A DNA stretch of 64,000 nucleotides from Bolinopsis microptera (lineage: Eukaryota > Ctenophora > Tentaculata > Lobata > Bolinopsidae): positions 2,811,175-2,875,174 of the forward strand of contig NC_087078.1 of NCBI RefSeq assembly GCF_026151205.1, read 5' to 3'. The notes under the pieces are model-generated. The model searched no databases. It was not told the origin of the DNA and saw nothing but the letters and a program-made list of their open reading frames with translations. Positions 46,260-57,286 of this stretch are shown here, one piece after another. Each line of letters begins with the position of its first letter. The stretch's first letter is position 1. The translations under genes were made by a program, and so were the position numbers.

Positions 46260-47585
46260 ATAGTTAATGAAACCATCTTAGCCGTCAGGTAGCCATACCT
46301 GAATATTGACAAGTGAGATTTATTTAAAATAAAGGGAATAAACATATCAAAATCACATAATATTAGTGATTTAAGTGTAAATAAGAGCCTGAGTTTTGAG
46401 TTTGCTAGGTCTTTATTACAACAATCTAAAATCAAAATCAGACAGTAAAGTGTAAAGTACAAAAAGTATGAAAATCCATGTGTGTGAATGATGAATCATT
46501 TGCACTGCTAGCTACAAACAGAACTGCAGATGTATACAGTTTGGCAATATATAAGGTGCCCAGGTAAGAGAGCCTATTTTTTACTGGATGCATACTATAA
46601 CATACATATTACATACTTAAATTGTCAAAACATTATTTTCAAATTCAATGTATAATAATTTGTCCCAGATTATATACATTACATTACACTGTGCCAACAA
46701 TAACACTCTAGAGAATTATTAATATGCATTATGCGAGTGACCTACTCCGTAAAGGGGTGGATTAATTTTGAGGATTATAGCTAGTGTTTGGAATAATGCC
46801 AGACAAATATGATCAGAGTTGAGACTCTTTTTAAAGCTGCAGAGGTAAGATAAATTTGACCAATATAAGAAACAACACACTCCCACTTGCTTCTGTATAT
46901 CTGTACTTTTTTTTCTTATGAGTTCACTGCGGATGGCTCAACTGAGATGCTCAAAGTTAGATTACCAAAAAAGCTTCAATAAACGGATGATTATCAGGAT
47001 AGAAAGAGACTTTTTGGAAGATTTTTGCATAGATGCTCTTCTGCTGTTTCCTTGACCGAAATTTCACAGTTTTGACTGAATTTTTGACCAGTGCAAGTGA
47101 CCAATCGCAATCAGTGAGGTCACTGTGAGTGAAAAAACTCACCATCGAGGTACTGGAAGCTGAATATCTGGAGAAAACTTTGATGAAAGGAAAGTTTTGA
47201 AAATGTCCTACCTGAATTTTCAGATCTCATCTTTCCGTGATCCAAATTTCAAGAATAATGTCAGTATAAAATAATAATATAAAAATAAAGTAGAGAGAAG
47301 TGAAGTCTTATGAAACCTATTGCATGAACATATTCCTCACCTCTTTGATATGATTGATTGGCTGCTACCTACTTTATTAAAAAAAATATATCTGTAATTT
47401 CTCTGTAAAGAGAAACATAAGGATTATATTTGATTCCATCCTTATGTTGCAAAGAAGCATTTTATAAATCTTTATTCTACTGCACTGGGAAGTTTGATTA
47501 GGTTTTTTAAATAGGATAATGTTTTGATAATTTTTTTTAAATGTTGCATTTGAAAAATAATTAATGTTGGTGGGGAAATATTTAT
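46260..47585. other. Intergenic DNA upstream of the 45532-46254 gene
   Basis: AT-rich with no coding sequence recognised; it should hold the promoter of the minus-strand gene. No clear TATA or initiator could be chosen. Confidence 0.4.
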
Positions 47586-47789
47586 TATACAGGGTGGGCC
47601 AAAAGTCAGTACCCATGTAAGGGGTCGTTCACATATTACGTAATCAGCCGAGGGGAGGGGGGGGGTTTCCAAATGCTTACGGTTGATTACGGGGGGGGGG
47701 GGGGGGGGGGGGTACCTACCTTGGGTTCGTTTCGGGCTAGCACGCCCAGGCCAAGACATCTTGCGTCTCCACCACCGGTGTCTCCGTTA

Positions 47790-50700
47790 TCATGTCTTGC
47801 TCACAGCCCATTCCAAGATTGAATTGCCATTAGCCCCTGTATATCCAGGGGTAGGAGGGGTGTCGGGGACGGTATGGAGAAAGCGATCAAGTGCTGCCTT
47901 GAATTTTGGCAAGGTTGGGATAGACTTGATGTCGTGAGGCACAACGTTATACAAAGCAGAGGCCACTGAAGGGAAAGAATGGAACCTCATGGTGTTGATG
48001 CTTTTGTATTTTGATCCGCCAAGAGGACGAAGACATGTAACTCCTCTTCTTTGAGAGTGTTGGAAAGTAATGTTTACACTGTTGGGAATCTCACCGTAGT
48101 AAATTTTCCAGACAAGGATGATCATGTACCTCTCGCGGCGGCGCTGTAGGGAGTAGAGATCAAGTTGCTTCAAGCGCTCCCAGTAGCTAAGATGCTTGTA
48201 TCCTGCTATTTTCGCAGTGAATGAGCGTTGGATCGACTCAATCATGATTATGTCACACTGCAGGTGAGGTGACCAGAGAGCACAACAATACTCGGTAATA
48301 GAGCGGACGTATGTCTTGAAGAGCATCATCATCGTGTCTTTGTCTCTGGTAGAGAAAGTTCTCAGTACCCATCCAGCTTTGCTCGCTGCCTCAGAGGACT
48401 TTCTTGTGATGTGTTGACGCCAGGAGAGATCACTGTCAACATACACACCGAGATCTTTCACGACATCATCAGAAGATATCGATGCACCAGATGGTAGAAT
48501 GTAGGGTTTCTTTAGCTCAGGGTTCTTACCATGCTGGAGAAGTTGGAACTTACTTTCGTTTAGCTCCATGTTGTTTGCTACTGCCCATCGCACTACTGCA
48601 TAGAGATCTTCCTGGAGACATTTGCAGTCGGACGGGGAGCTGATGTTTTTGTGGAGCTTGGAATCATCAGCGAACACTTTTACCTTGCAATGCTTTACAA
48701 CTAGGAACAGGTCGTTGATATACAAAATAAATAGCAGTGGGCCTAACACAGTACCCTGTGGTACCCCACTTAGCACCATTATGACGAGAGATTCAATACC
48801 ATCGACAACGACATGTTGGGTTCTTCCACTGAGGAAGCTTTCCAGCCAGCGGTGAGCGTTGCCCTGGATACCGTACATTAGAGCTTCTTCAATAGTATAG
48901 CGTGATCTACCTTATCGAAGGCTTTGCTGAAATCAAGATACAGAATATCAGCATTTTCGTCACCATCTAAGTCATCCATGATGTCTTGGACGTGGTGAAG
49001 AAGTTGAGTAAGACAGCTTCTTCCAGCTTGAAAGCCGTGTTGATCGTGGTTGATGATGTCTTGAGCTACAATGTAGTCAACCAGCTTAGCGCGGACGACC
49101 CTCTCGAACATCTTTATGAGGTTGGATGTTAGAGATACCGGTCGATAGTTGGCAGCAATCGACCTTTTCCCCTTTTTAAAAAGGGGGATAATACTCTGGT
49201 TCTTGAATTTTGTAGCTATTTCACCAGAGCTTAGCGAAGCTTTCCAAAGCTTGGTTATCACAGGAGCCAGGACAATTCCACATTCCTTGAGGATTAGGAC
49301 TGGGAACTTGTCAGGTCCGACTGCTGAGAAACGATTCATCGCTTTGATGGCGTCGAGGATATCTTGCTCATTAAAGTCGATGTCTGTGATAGAATGAGGT
49401 TGCTCAATGACCTTGGACGTCCGGACTTCGGCTAGATTTGCCTTTTTGGGGTCACTGAAAGCACTCGCATATTGATCCTGTAAGATATTACCCATAGTGG
49501 CTGGATCAGACTGGAGCTTGTCATCACTATCCAATAGGGGTCCGACAGATGCAGCAGGGGTTTTAAACCTCTTTGCGAAGGTATAAAACGCCTTAGGATT
49601 AGTCTTGATCTTACTAAGAGCAACAAGTTCTTCTCTGGCTCGCTGCTGTTTAATGTCCGCTTTAAGGAGCATCTCGACAGCAGCCCTCTCTTCATCCAGC
49701 TTGCGAAGCTTGACATTATTGCGAGGCGGAGAAGGGCCACAAAATCTGTATTTAATACAGTTGATCCTGGCATTAAGGCGCTTTTTCTTTCTAAGGAGAG
49801 CCACCCTTGACCTTGGGATTTTTGAAGATGCTGCGGCTTGACGATTGTGGCTATGAGAAGGTGCGTGTTTCTTGCAGATCTGCACAAGGATCCCTTCAAA
49901 CATATCCCATGCAGCATCTTGGCTAGTTGAAGGGTTGGTTACTGTCGACCAGTCTACAGTAGTGAGTTCCTTGTTGATCAAGGCCCAGTCAGCAGCATTG
50001 AAGTTGATGTCATCAAGTGCTGTGGCAGGACTGTACTGTTTCCTTGCTGGTTGCTCAAGTAGGAACTGCGGGTGGAGGAGAGTACAGGTCACTATGTCGT
50101 GGTCTGATTTCTCCGTCTTTGACACTGATAAACCGTGGATTAAGTCGGTGTTGTTGGATAGGATCAGGTCAAGGATGTTTTGGTCCTTCCTAGTGGGTTC
50201 GTCGACTAGCTGCTCTAGGAAGTTTGAAGATATGAACTCCATGAAGGCTAGTCCCGAGTTCGTGTCGGAAGCCGATTTGCTGGAGTTTGGTTTGATCGAC
50301 TTACTGGACCAGTCTACAAACGGCAAATTAAAGTCGCCTGTAATGTAGAGTTCAGGAGAGCCAGGGAGGTTGTCTATAAAGTCTTGGATCACACACAGAC
50401 AGTCATCAAATTTGTCGAATGGTGCCTGTGGAGGGCGGTAAACGCCAACAAGGAGAAAGTTACTGCTAGCGATGTGAACCATTGCAACTTCACAATAGGA
50501 GTTAGAGTACACTTTTGTCGTGTCAGCAGGTATAGAGTGGTGTAGGAAGATAGCTACACCGCCTTGAGCACGTTTGTCTCGATCAGCTCTGATGGTACTG
50601 TAGCCAGGGATACACGTCTCTGCTTCAACATGGTATGGCTTCAGATGAGTCTCAGTCAGAATAAAGAAGGGAGTGTGGAGCGGACTGGTTGCTAAGTTCT

Positions 50701-51028
50701 CGTGGAGAGATTTTAACTTCCATTGCTGGTTCTTTATCCCAGGATTCATTCCTTGTATGTTAAGAAGAAATGTTGAGGAGATCGGGAGTATTGATTTGAG
50801 ATCTACTTTCCCAGCAGCGGTTGGTAGAGAGCAGGCTGTTGCAGGTGCTGTGCAGGGTAGCCCTGGGGAAAAAGAGGGGCTTGTTGGTAGGGTTGCTGAA
50901 CTGCAGTTGAGTACTGAACACCCGGACGAAGATATAACTGGGGGTTCGGGCTTGTTTGCGGAGGTAGATGAGAGGCCATCATTGATTCGAGTGATTTCTG
51001 AATCATGCACGACATCTCTTTCGACCAA
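47790..51028 (-). pseudogene. LINE ORF2: endonuclease and reverse transcriptase (one frameshift)
   Basis: 51028-48878: apurinic-like endonuclease at about residues 85-330 (LTETHLKPYH, GGVAIFLHHS, VGVYRPPQAP, ITGDFNLPFVDW, LDLILSNN, KSDHDIVTCT), a basic linker, then RT (SAVGPDKFPVLILKECG, NYRPVSLTSNLIKMFERVV, QHGFQAGRSCLTQLLH, LYLDFSKAFDKVDH). One base is lost or gained at about 48880; the rest follows in the next frame, 48878-47790: SGVPQGTVLGPLLFILYIND, VFADDSKLHKN (FADD) and the C-terminal domain (SLQRRRERYMIILVWKI). A single lesion in 3.2 kb means recent activity. Confidence 0.9.
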
Positions 51029-52215
51029 TCCGCTTTCAACTGGTCCAAATGCTGGAGAAAATCCTTGTTGCTAAAATATTGCGAAGCATTTTTCTCTTGA
51101 GGCGGCTTCAAAGTTGATGTATTCTTCCTGCTGCGCTTGTGATTGTCTTGAGCAGGAGGGACATCCCCTTTCTTTCCTGTTGGAACAGGTTTAGTGGGTG
51201 GTTTGTCGCTGCTGATGCGCTTTACACCTCTAATATGAATGAGCTTGCATTCATTGTTTAGGCACAAGTTAGAGACAAGACCATTTTGGCAAAGTTGGGT
51301 ATGGAAGTAGCGGCAGCTATCTCCACGATTGCAACCGCGGCGACGATCTTTGCCTCCGGGACCGTTCCGCATAAATCGCTTGCACCACGTGGGATGGTAG
51401 TGTTGGCACTTGCCATCAGTAAGTCCAGTAATGCCATGCGGGCATTCCTGTTTCAAGAGTAAAGGACAAACTGGTATGTTGCGATCGTAAACTTCGTTGA
51501 TTGGAGTCTTGATCTCTTTGTCCTCCGTGTTAGTTTTCAGATCGTTAGCAGTGGTTTCTGCATTAATGGTAGAATCAGATTCAGCCTGCACATCGGACTA
51601 AACAGATATGTTGTTGCTTATCACATCCTTCTGGTCAGTAACAGGGAGAATTTGCTCCGTTTGCTGTGGTGACGGTTGACTCCAGCTGGAGAGACACTCG
51701 CCGCACAGAAATACAACTCGTCAACATGCGTGTCAGTATAACAACCACGGTGACCGGGTCTCTTACAACGACAGCATATTACTTCGCTGGGCGAGTTGTC
51801 CGAGGAGTAGGGGGGTAAAGTCGGCCTTGCACTTCAGACAGCGAATTGCACGTGCGTCTTGGATAAACTGCACAATCGCCGTAGCAGCTACCGCCTTGGT
51901 AAGGTGGTTTCCGCTTTTTAGCGTAGAAATACGTTCCGCAAGAACTGGATAGTTGCTATCCATAGACTGGAGAAGCTTTACCGCATTAGCTAGGTGTTTC
52001 TGAAGGATAGTTCTAGAGTTACCTAGCAGGTCCACATTTTGCTCAAGGGACTTGTTGCTTTGGTATGCATCTAAGAGGACCTTAATCTCAGTTTCTGGAG
52101 TTAAAGCTTTAATCTTCCCGATGAGCAGTTCATCGCTAGAGAAGTCGTGTACACTCATCGATCCAGTAATATGTATAATCCTTCGAAAACAACTGTGTTG
52201 CACACTTGTATACAC
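50803..52215 (-). pseudogene. LINE ORF1: PHD finger then CCCH zinc fingers (frameshifted)
   Basis: First segment 52215-51763 (a likely start MSVHDFSSDE at 52158) ends in CLKCKADFTPLL. After a shift near 51785 the frame continues SEVICCRCKRPGHRGCYTDT and YFC, then after another shift near 51710 CGECLSSW: together Cys4-His-Cys3, a PHD finger. A TAG at about 51600 precedes the second segment (51591-50803), which has CPLLLKQECPHG...CQHYH, CNRGDSCRYFH and CLNNECKLIH, CCCH-type fingers of ORF1p kind, plus a Gln/Pro-rich tail. PHD domains in ORF1 are known from CR1-clade elements. Role: RNA binding and targeting of the LINE RNP. The last 226 bp overlap ORF2 in another frame. Confidence 0.75.
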
Positions 52216-52622
52216 ACCGTGTATAACAGGTGTAATAAGAATTAGAAGGTTAAGCTCTTACACACGTTACACGCAAATATTGCTTATATCGGTAGATATA
52301 TCAGAGCTATTAAAATCGTTGCAAAATGTAAACGTACTACTAAGAAGGGGGGGGGGGGGGGGTTTCGGCTGTTGATTACGTAATCAAAATTTTCTTTTTT
52401 CCCTCTAGAATAATAACAATTTGACAATATTTTAATTCAAATTCCACTCAATTTCACTCTGATAGTGATAAAATTTAGAAATTGATCGAATATCCGGCTA
52501 TAATAGTAAATAGTTTAAAAGGTGCTTGGCCGGATATAATAACAATGATTTCGGCTCATCATGATAGCATAATCAGGGTAACATGAAACGTAGAGAAAAG
52601 TGTTTTCTAGGAAAAAAGTCAA

Positions 52623-52664
<42 letters not shown>

Positions 52665-53589
52665 CGGGGGGGGGGGGGGGGGTGTCAGGCCATGATTACG
52701 TAATATTGCTGTCAGGAGGGGGGGGGGGGTTGGGTCTTGATTACGGTTGATTACGGAAGGGGGGAGGGGGGTAAAAATTGCTAAAATATTGATTACGTAA
52801 TATGTGAACGACCCCTAACGATACGTTGGGTCTTATACCTCTGCCATGTTTTACATTTGAGAGTTGTTGCTTTGCAGATGGCATACTGTACCTACTTGTT
52901 CGAGGATTCCATCGCCAAAATTTGAAAATTCGAATATATTAGACCACGCCCATTCTATATTAAAACACTTATATTGTTCTCTCTGAACATGCTGGTCGCC
53001 TAATTTTTTCAGAGAAGGTAGATTATTAAATGTTGCATCTGATCTGAAAAAATGATGTGAAACGGATTAGGAATGAAGAAATTATCAAGCATTTTGTGTA
53101 CCTCGTTAGTAAAATTGATTGGGTGATTATGTGACACCGTGACAGGAAACCTTAATTGAGCAACCTTAACGATTCCCATAATGTTTAACAGGGGTGGTTA
53201 ACGGGGTCACCTTATCACGTGATTAGGTAAGCCAATCACCTGATCACATGTAATGAATAAACTTGTTATGCTTAGTATCTTGGTCATCTGAGAAGCTACA
53301 ACTTTAATTTTTCAGGACAAACGTAATTCAATATAATTTAGCTCGATCCGACTATCTAAACTATCAAATAAATGTGAAAATGAACACGAACATTTTTTGA
53401 GTTGACAAATTCCTTGAACCAGTGGTGGTACTAAGTCATACCAGAAAGAATTATTTCAATTGGGCACTCAGTGACTGAGCAATAAAGGCCAACGTATGGG
53501 TACTGACTTTTGGCCCACCCTGTATATTTTTTCATATAGTGCGATGATATATTGTAGACATGTGTGGCATGGTGGTGTGATGTCATACA

Positions 53590-53909
53590 TTTTACTTACT
53601 TACTTACTTTACATATATGTTATACTTGTTTTACTTGGGACATTCCAACAGCCACATTGTTACACGAGTGTAACCAACCAATTACAGGAAGCCGAAGGAT
53701 TCAATTATACATCAGGCCTGTGACGTTTAAGGTAGTGTGTACCATACTTTCTTTGCCAGAGACTTCTCTGTAATGGGTAGCTCCTCATTTGGCTGCATCA
53801 ATGACACTCACCCCAGGCCATGGCTGGTTACGTAGCTGGGAATTGAACCTGGTACCTCGCGAATACCAAGCAGGCAGACTAACCAACTAGAACTTAGCCA
53901 CTCAGCCAT
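53590..53909 (-). mobile_element. Complete tRNA-derived SINE
   Basis: On the minus strand: tRNA-like head from 53909 (GGCTGAGTGGCTAAGTTC; B box GGTTCAATTCC near 53845), a body shared with 15110-15275, and a (GTAA)n tail at 53591-53610. About 320 bp. Diagnostic body segment: GTGTAACAATGTGGCTGTTG. It is partner-like to the LINE fragment at 14706-15179, whose first codons share this body. Confidence 0.8.
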
Positions 53910-53928
53910 TATGATAACTGGTATGTTA

Positions 53929-54228
53929 TGTTATTACTGTTCACACTTTTCTCTCTCTTTCGTGACAGAATACTTCTAACCGTGTTTACCTTTTCTAGCA
54001 ATGACAAGCAAAGAAGGATAACCGATTGGACTGGGGAGGAGTGGCACATTGGCAGCACACTACCGTCCAATCGGTAAGTATTTATAATGTTTAGTTATTA
54101 GGTATTTATTCGGAATTGGTTTAATTTGGTGGTAAAGTTATTCTATTATGTAATAAAGTATTTTGTTTTACAGGTTTTGTACATACGACAAATACGGGTT
54201 TTATTGTTCAACTAGAGGCCATCTAACA
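53929..54228 (+). repeat. Left LTR containing an exon-intron-exon-like segment
   Basis: Within the LTR, TTACCTTTTCTAG (acceptor-like, to 53998), a 75-bp open segment, a consensus donor GTAAGTAT at 54074, a 100-bp AT-rich interval and TTTTGTTTTACAG at 54173 follow in order. The flanks of the interval keep one open frame across it. AATAAA at 54152 is a candidate polyadenylation signal. ACCGATTGGAC / GTCCAATCGGT form an 11-bp stem around 54020-54074. Confidence 0.75.
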
Positions 54229-54359
54229 GTGATAGCAGGAAGTCGGAAAACGTTCTACGCAACGACCTGACAGTGGCACTTTGTTTGTGTGTTATTTAGA
54301 CTACAATTGAGAGATTAATTTGAGAGACAGTTTTAGAGTTTTTTAGTCGAACTATAACT

Positions 54360-55259
54360 ATGAGTCTTCGTGAGATACCAGTTTTAGACGACAGCGCTGA
54401 TTACAGCACATGGAAGAAGAAAGTGCTAATATGGCAGCTTGGCACCGCAGCATCAACGAAATAGCAAGCTAGTAAGCTGATTATGAACATGAAAGGTAGA
54501 CCACAGGAGGTTTCTATAAACATGACATTAAAGGTGCTAGGAGCAGAAGATGGAGTTGATAAACTCATTGCCGAACTGGACAAACTGTATAAGAAGGACA
54601 GTACTCAGTCTTTATTTAAGGCAATAGATGATTTTGAGGGATACAGGAGAGGAGATGGAGAAGATATAGACAACTACATCTTGGAATTCCAGAGGAGGTA
54701 TAAAATTCTCAAACAGCTCAGAAAGAACGAAGATCTTTACGATGACATGGTATTAGCGTATAGACTATTAAATCAGGCAAGCCTAAGTGATGAACAGGCG
54801 AGATTAGTTAGAGCAACTTGCACTAGTACATTATCCTATGACTTGATGCAAGAACAGTTAAAAAGGACGTTTGGAGATGGATTCACAAGGAATGAGAATC
54901 ACTCTAGTCTACCTTTTAAAAGTACTCCTATGGAGGAAATGGTAAAGCAGGAACCTATCTTTCTAGCTGAGGATTACAAATTGGGGTCTGACATTCACTG
55001 GACCAGAAATGGGGATCAAAGTAATTTCACGGGTCAAATAATGAGAGAAGAAAACAGATATAACCCTGATGCTCAGGATAGAGGACAGCAAAGATACAAC
55101 TCATATGCTCAGAAACGAGGACAAAAGCTTTATATGAGGGGGAGTAGTAGTCCCATGGTATGTTGCTTTATATGCCACCAACCAGGTCATATGGTTGCTC
55201 AGTGTTCCTTTAACACATTCCCCGGATCTGAGGATGCTGACCTTGGAAATACGGAATGA
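54360..55259 (+). pseudogene. Gag of the LTR element, one in-frame stop
   Basis: ATG at 54360 opens a frame that meets TAG at about 54462-54464 and continues in register to 55259. From 54483 on there are 258 open residues: a helical capsid-like region (LIAELDKLYKKDSTQSLFKA, then DDMVLAYRLLNQASLSDEQ) and a CX2CX4HX4C zinc knuckle (CFICHQPGHMVAQC) near the end. The pattern matches Gag proteins of LTR retrotransposons in cnidarians and echinoderms as I recall them. The stop is followed by CAAGC, partly like a leaky-stop context. It may be a plain null mutation. Confidence 0.75.
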
Positions 55260-56089
55260 TCGAGAGAGCTAGCAATACATAAAAACCTTTGTTCAGAGTA
55301 GATTTTGAAAAGTATCTTGATTGAGAAACAAGAAGGCAATCAAATGAATGTTTTGTGTCGTTAAATGTATGAGTCAAGAGCGTTGAGTCAAACAAAAGTC
55401 AATGTTTCTATTTTAGGAATTGTGAGTTTATTCAGCTTTATGTTTTGTAATTTGTTATGTGTCGTGTTTTAAGTTTTTATCGCATTTTATTGTCGGATTC
55501 TATGATAATAAATATAGAAATGAGTCGAATATTTATTATTAGATCAATTATGTCTGTTTATAAGAAATAAGAGTAATATTCAGTATGTAAATTCAGTTCC
55601 ATGATTCGTAGAATCGTGTTTTAGTCGTTTTTTACGAGTTAATTGCTGAGCAATGTCAGGAGTATATATTATTTCGTCTCGTCAGTTTTTATTTTAAGTT
55701 TGTATATTTCATTTTAATTTGCAAAAGAATGTGGTCCCAGGTAAACATAATAATATATCTGCGTATATAATATGTTTGTAGCTAATTTAGGGAGCTAATC
55801 TACTTTGCTGAGTTGTTCTTTTAGTATTTATCTCAATTATTTACTCGTTTTATGGGGACGCTTTTAGTTTTTGAGCTAGATATTATAATCTCTCGGTGAG
55901 TTTTTTTTTTTTTTTTGAGAACGGAGGAATTTCTGTGTTGCTAGTAATTTTGAGCTCGTAGGTGTAGAAAGTACTTATAGTGTTAGCATTTGAAAATGCG
56001 CGCGCGGCATTTATATTTTAGCGGGGTTTTAAAGAGATTTTAATATGACTTGTTATGTTTTTCTCTGTAATAAGTTCCGATCAGTTTCG

Positions 56090-56920
56090 TCTCGATAGGT
56101 CACTCAAGGTGATAATCTGAAGACATCTGATGCTCCAACGGGGTTGTTGAGCGTATTTATGATTATGTGTATTATCAAAATGTTTGACAGTTTCGTCTTG
56201 ATAGGTCACTGCGGGTGATAATCTAAAGACATCTGTTGCTCCAGCGGGGTTGTTGAGCGTAAATACAGGGACGATTTTAATATTCGGCAGTTTCGTCTTG
56301 ATAGGTCACTGCGGGTGATAATCTAAAGACAGCTGCAGCTCCAACGGGGTTTGTTGAGCGTATTTGTGTGTACAAGTTTATTGTTTGGTAGATTTGTCCA
56401 GATAGGTCACTGCGGGTGATAATCTGAAGACAGCTGTAGCTCCAACCGGGTTGTTGAGCGTATTTGTGGGTACAAGTTTATTGTTTGATAGATTCGTCCA
56501 GATAGGTCACTGCAGGTGATAATCTGAAGACAGCTGTAGCTCCAACAGGGTTGTTGAGCGTATTTAATTATTTGATGGATTCGTCCAGATAGGTCACTGT
56601 GGGTGATAATCTGAAGACAGCTATAACCCAAACGGGGTTGTTGACTGTATTTTAATTATATAATGGATTCGTCCAGATAGGTCACTGCGGGTGATAATCT
56701 GAAGACAGCTATAACTCAAACGGGGTTGTTGACTGTATTTTAATTATTTAATGGATCCGTCCAGATAGGTTACTGCGGGTGATAATCTGAAGACAGCTAT
56801 AACTCAAACGGGGTTGTTGACTGTATTTTAATTATTCAATGGATTCGTCCAGATAGGTCACTGCGGGTGATAATCTGACGACAGCTGTAGCTCAGACGGG
56901 ATCTTCGAGCGTATTTTTGT
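56090..56920. repeat. Nine-copy tandem repeat (85-105 bp) inside the LTR element
   Basis: Each unit has GATAGGTCACTGCGGGTGAT, AATCTGAAGACAGCTGTAGC and GGGGTTGTTGAGCGTATTT. Units begin near 56094, 56200, 56301, 56402, 56500, 56588, 56677, 56765 and 56850. It ends just before the polypurine tract; its role could be packaging or dimerisation, but this is unknown. Confidence 0.9.
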
Positions 56921-56986
56921 GTAATTTAGTAGTGCAATCTTGAGAGAAATTGGGGCTAGCATTGCTGGAAAAGGAAAACCGGGGAA

Positions 56987-57286
56987 TGTTATTACTGTTC
57001 ACACTTTTCTCTCTCTTTCGTGACAGAATACTTCTAACCGTGTTTACCTTTTCTAGCAATGACAAGCAAAGAAGGATAACCGATTGGACTGGGGAGGAGT
57101 GGCACATTGGCAGCACACTACCGTCCAATCGGTAAGTATTTATAATGTTTAGTTATAAGGTATTTATTCGGAATTGGTTTAATTTGGTGGTAAAGTTATT
57201 CTATTATGTAATAAAGTATTTTGTTTTACAGGTTTTGTACATACGACAAATACGGGTTTTATTGTTCAACTAGAGGCCATCTAACA
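56987..57286 (+). repeat. Right LTR
   Basis: Same sequence as 53929-54228 with TTATTAGGT reading TTATAAGGT near 57154. Ends in CTAACA directly before TGTTA. Confidence 0.9.

Larger units (their letters stand above)
47713..52346 (-). mobile_element. Nearly full-length CR1-like LINE inserted in a poly-G tract
   Basis: Minus-strand element of about 4.6 kb with ORF1 (PHD plus CCCH fingers) and ORF2 (endonuclease plus RT). Both borders abut G-runs (47691-47712 and 52347-52362), so the target was the G tract of the Harbinger-type element and any duplication is hidden in it. No poly-A is seen at the 3' end. Confidence 0.8.
47621..52815. mobile_element. Harbinger-type MITE interrupted by a LINE
   Basis: Perfect 26-bp inverted ends starting GGGGTCGTTCACATATTACG (47621-47646, 52790-52815) and TAA on both sides (47618-47620, 52816-52818). 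A 3-bp TAA/TTA duplication is typical of PIF/Harbinger. Without the LINE the element is about 560 bp and G-rich (runs at 47691-47712, 52347-52362, 52624-52682, 52720ff). The right half also contains a stretch (ACATGAAACGTAGAGAAAAG, near 52580) shared with the 246-bp satellite of the foldback at 28319-30348. Confidence 0.8.
47590..53522. mobile_element. Mariner-type element, host of nested insertions
   Basis: Inverted ends CAGGGTGGGCCAAAAGTCAG (47590-47616 in full, 27 bp) and their complement (53496-53522) are flanked by TA on both sides (47588-47589, 53523-53524). TA duplication and CAGGGTGG ends are typical of Tc1/mariner elements. Its own interior is what remains after removing 47621-52815: about 0.7 kb, with no transposase seen. 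Confidence 0.8.
53929..57286 (+). mobile_element. Complete LTR retrotransposon that encodes Gag only
   Basis: Two 300-bp LTRs (53929-54228, 56987-57286), each TG...CA and differing by about one base, with the 5-bp duplication TGTTA outside (53924-53928, 57287-57291). A purine-rich tract (GGAAAAGGAAAACCGGGGAA) precedes the right LTR. The 2.76 kb interior holds a gag gene and a nine-copy tandem repeat, but no protease, integrase or RT. This is the layout of gag-only terminal-repeat elements, which need pol from elsewhere. LTR identity implies recent insertion. Confidence 0.9.

Noticed and set aside
49149-51074. Plus-strand ORFs of 78-158 residues across the LINE
   Set aside because: They are antisense shadows of the LINE endonuclease/RT coding sequence.
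54229-57286. Possible missing pol gene of the LTR element in 55260-56986
   Set aside because: I read this stretch in all frames for RT, integrase or protease motifs and found only short ORFs and the tandem array.
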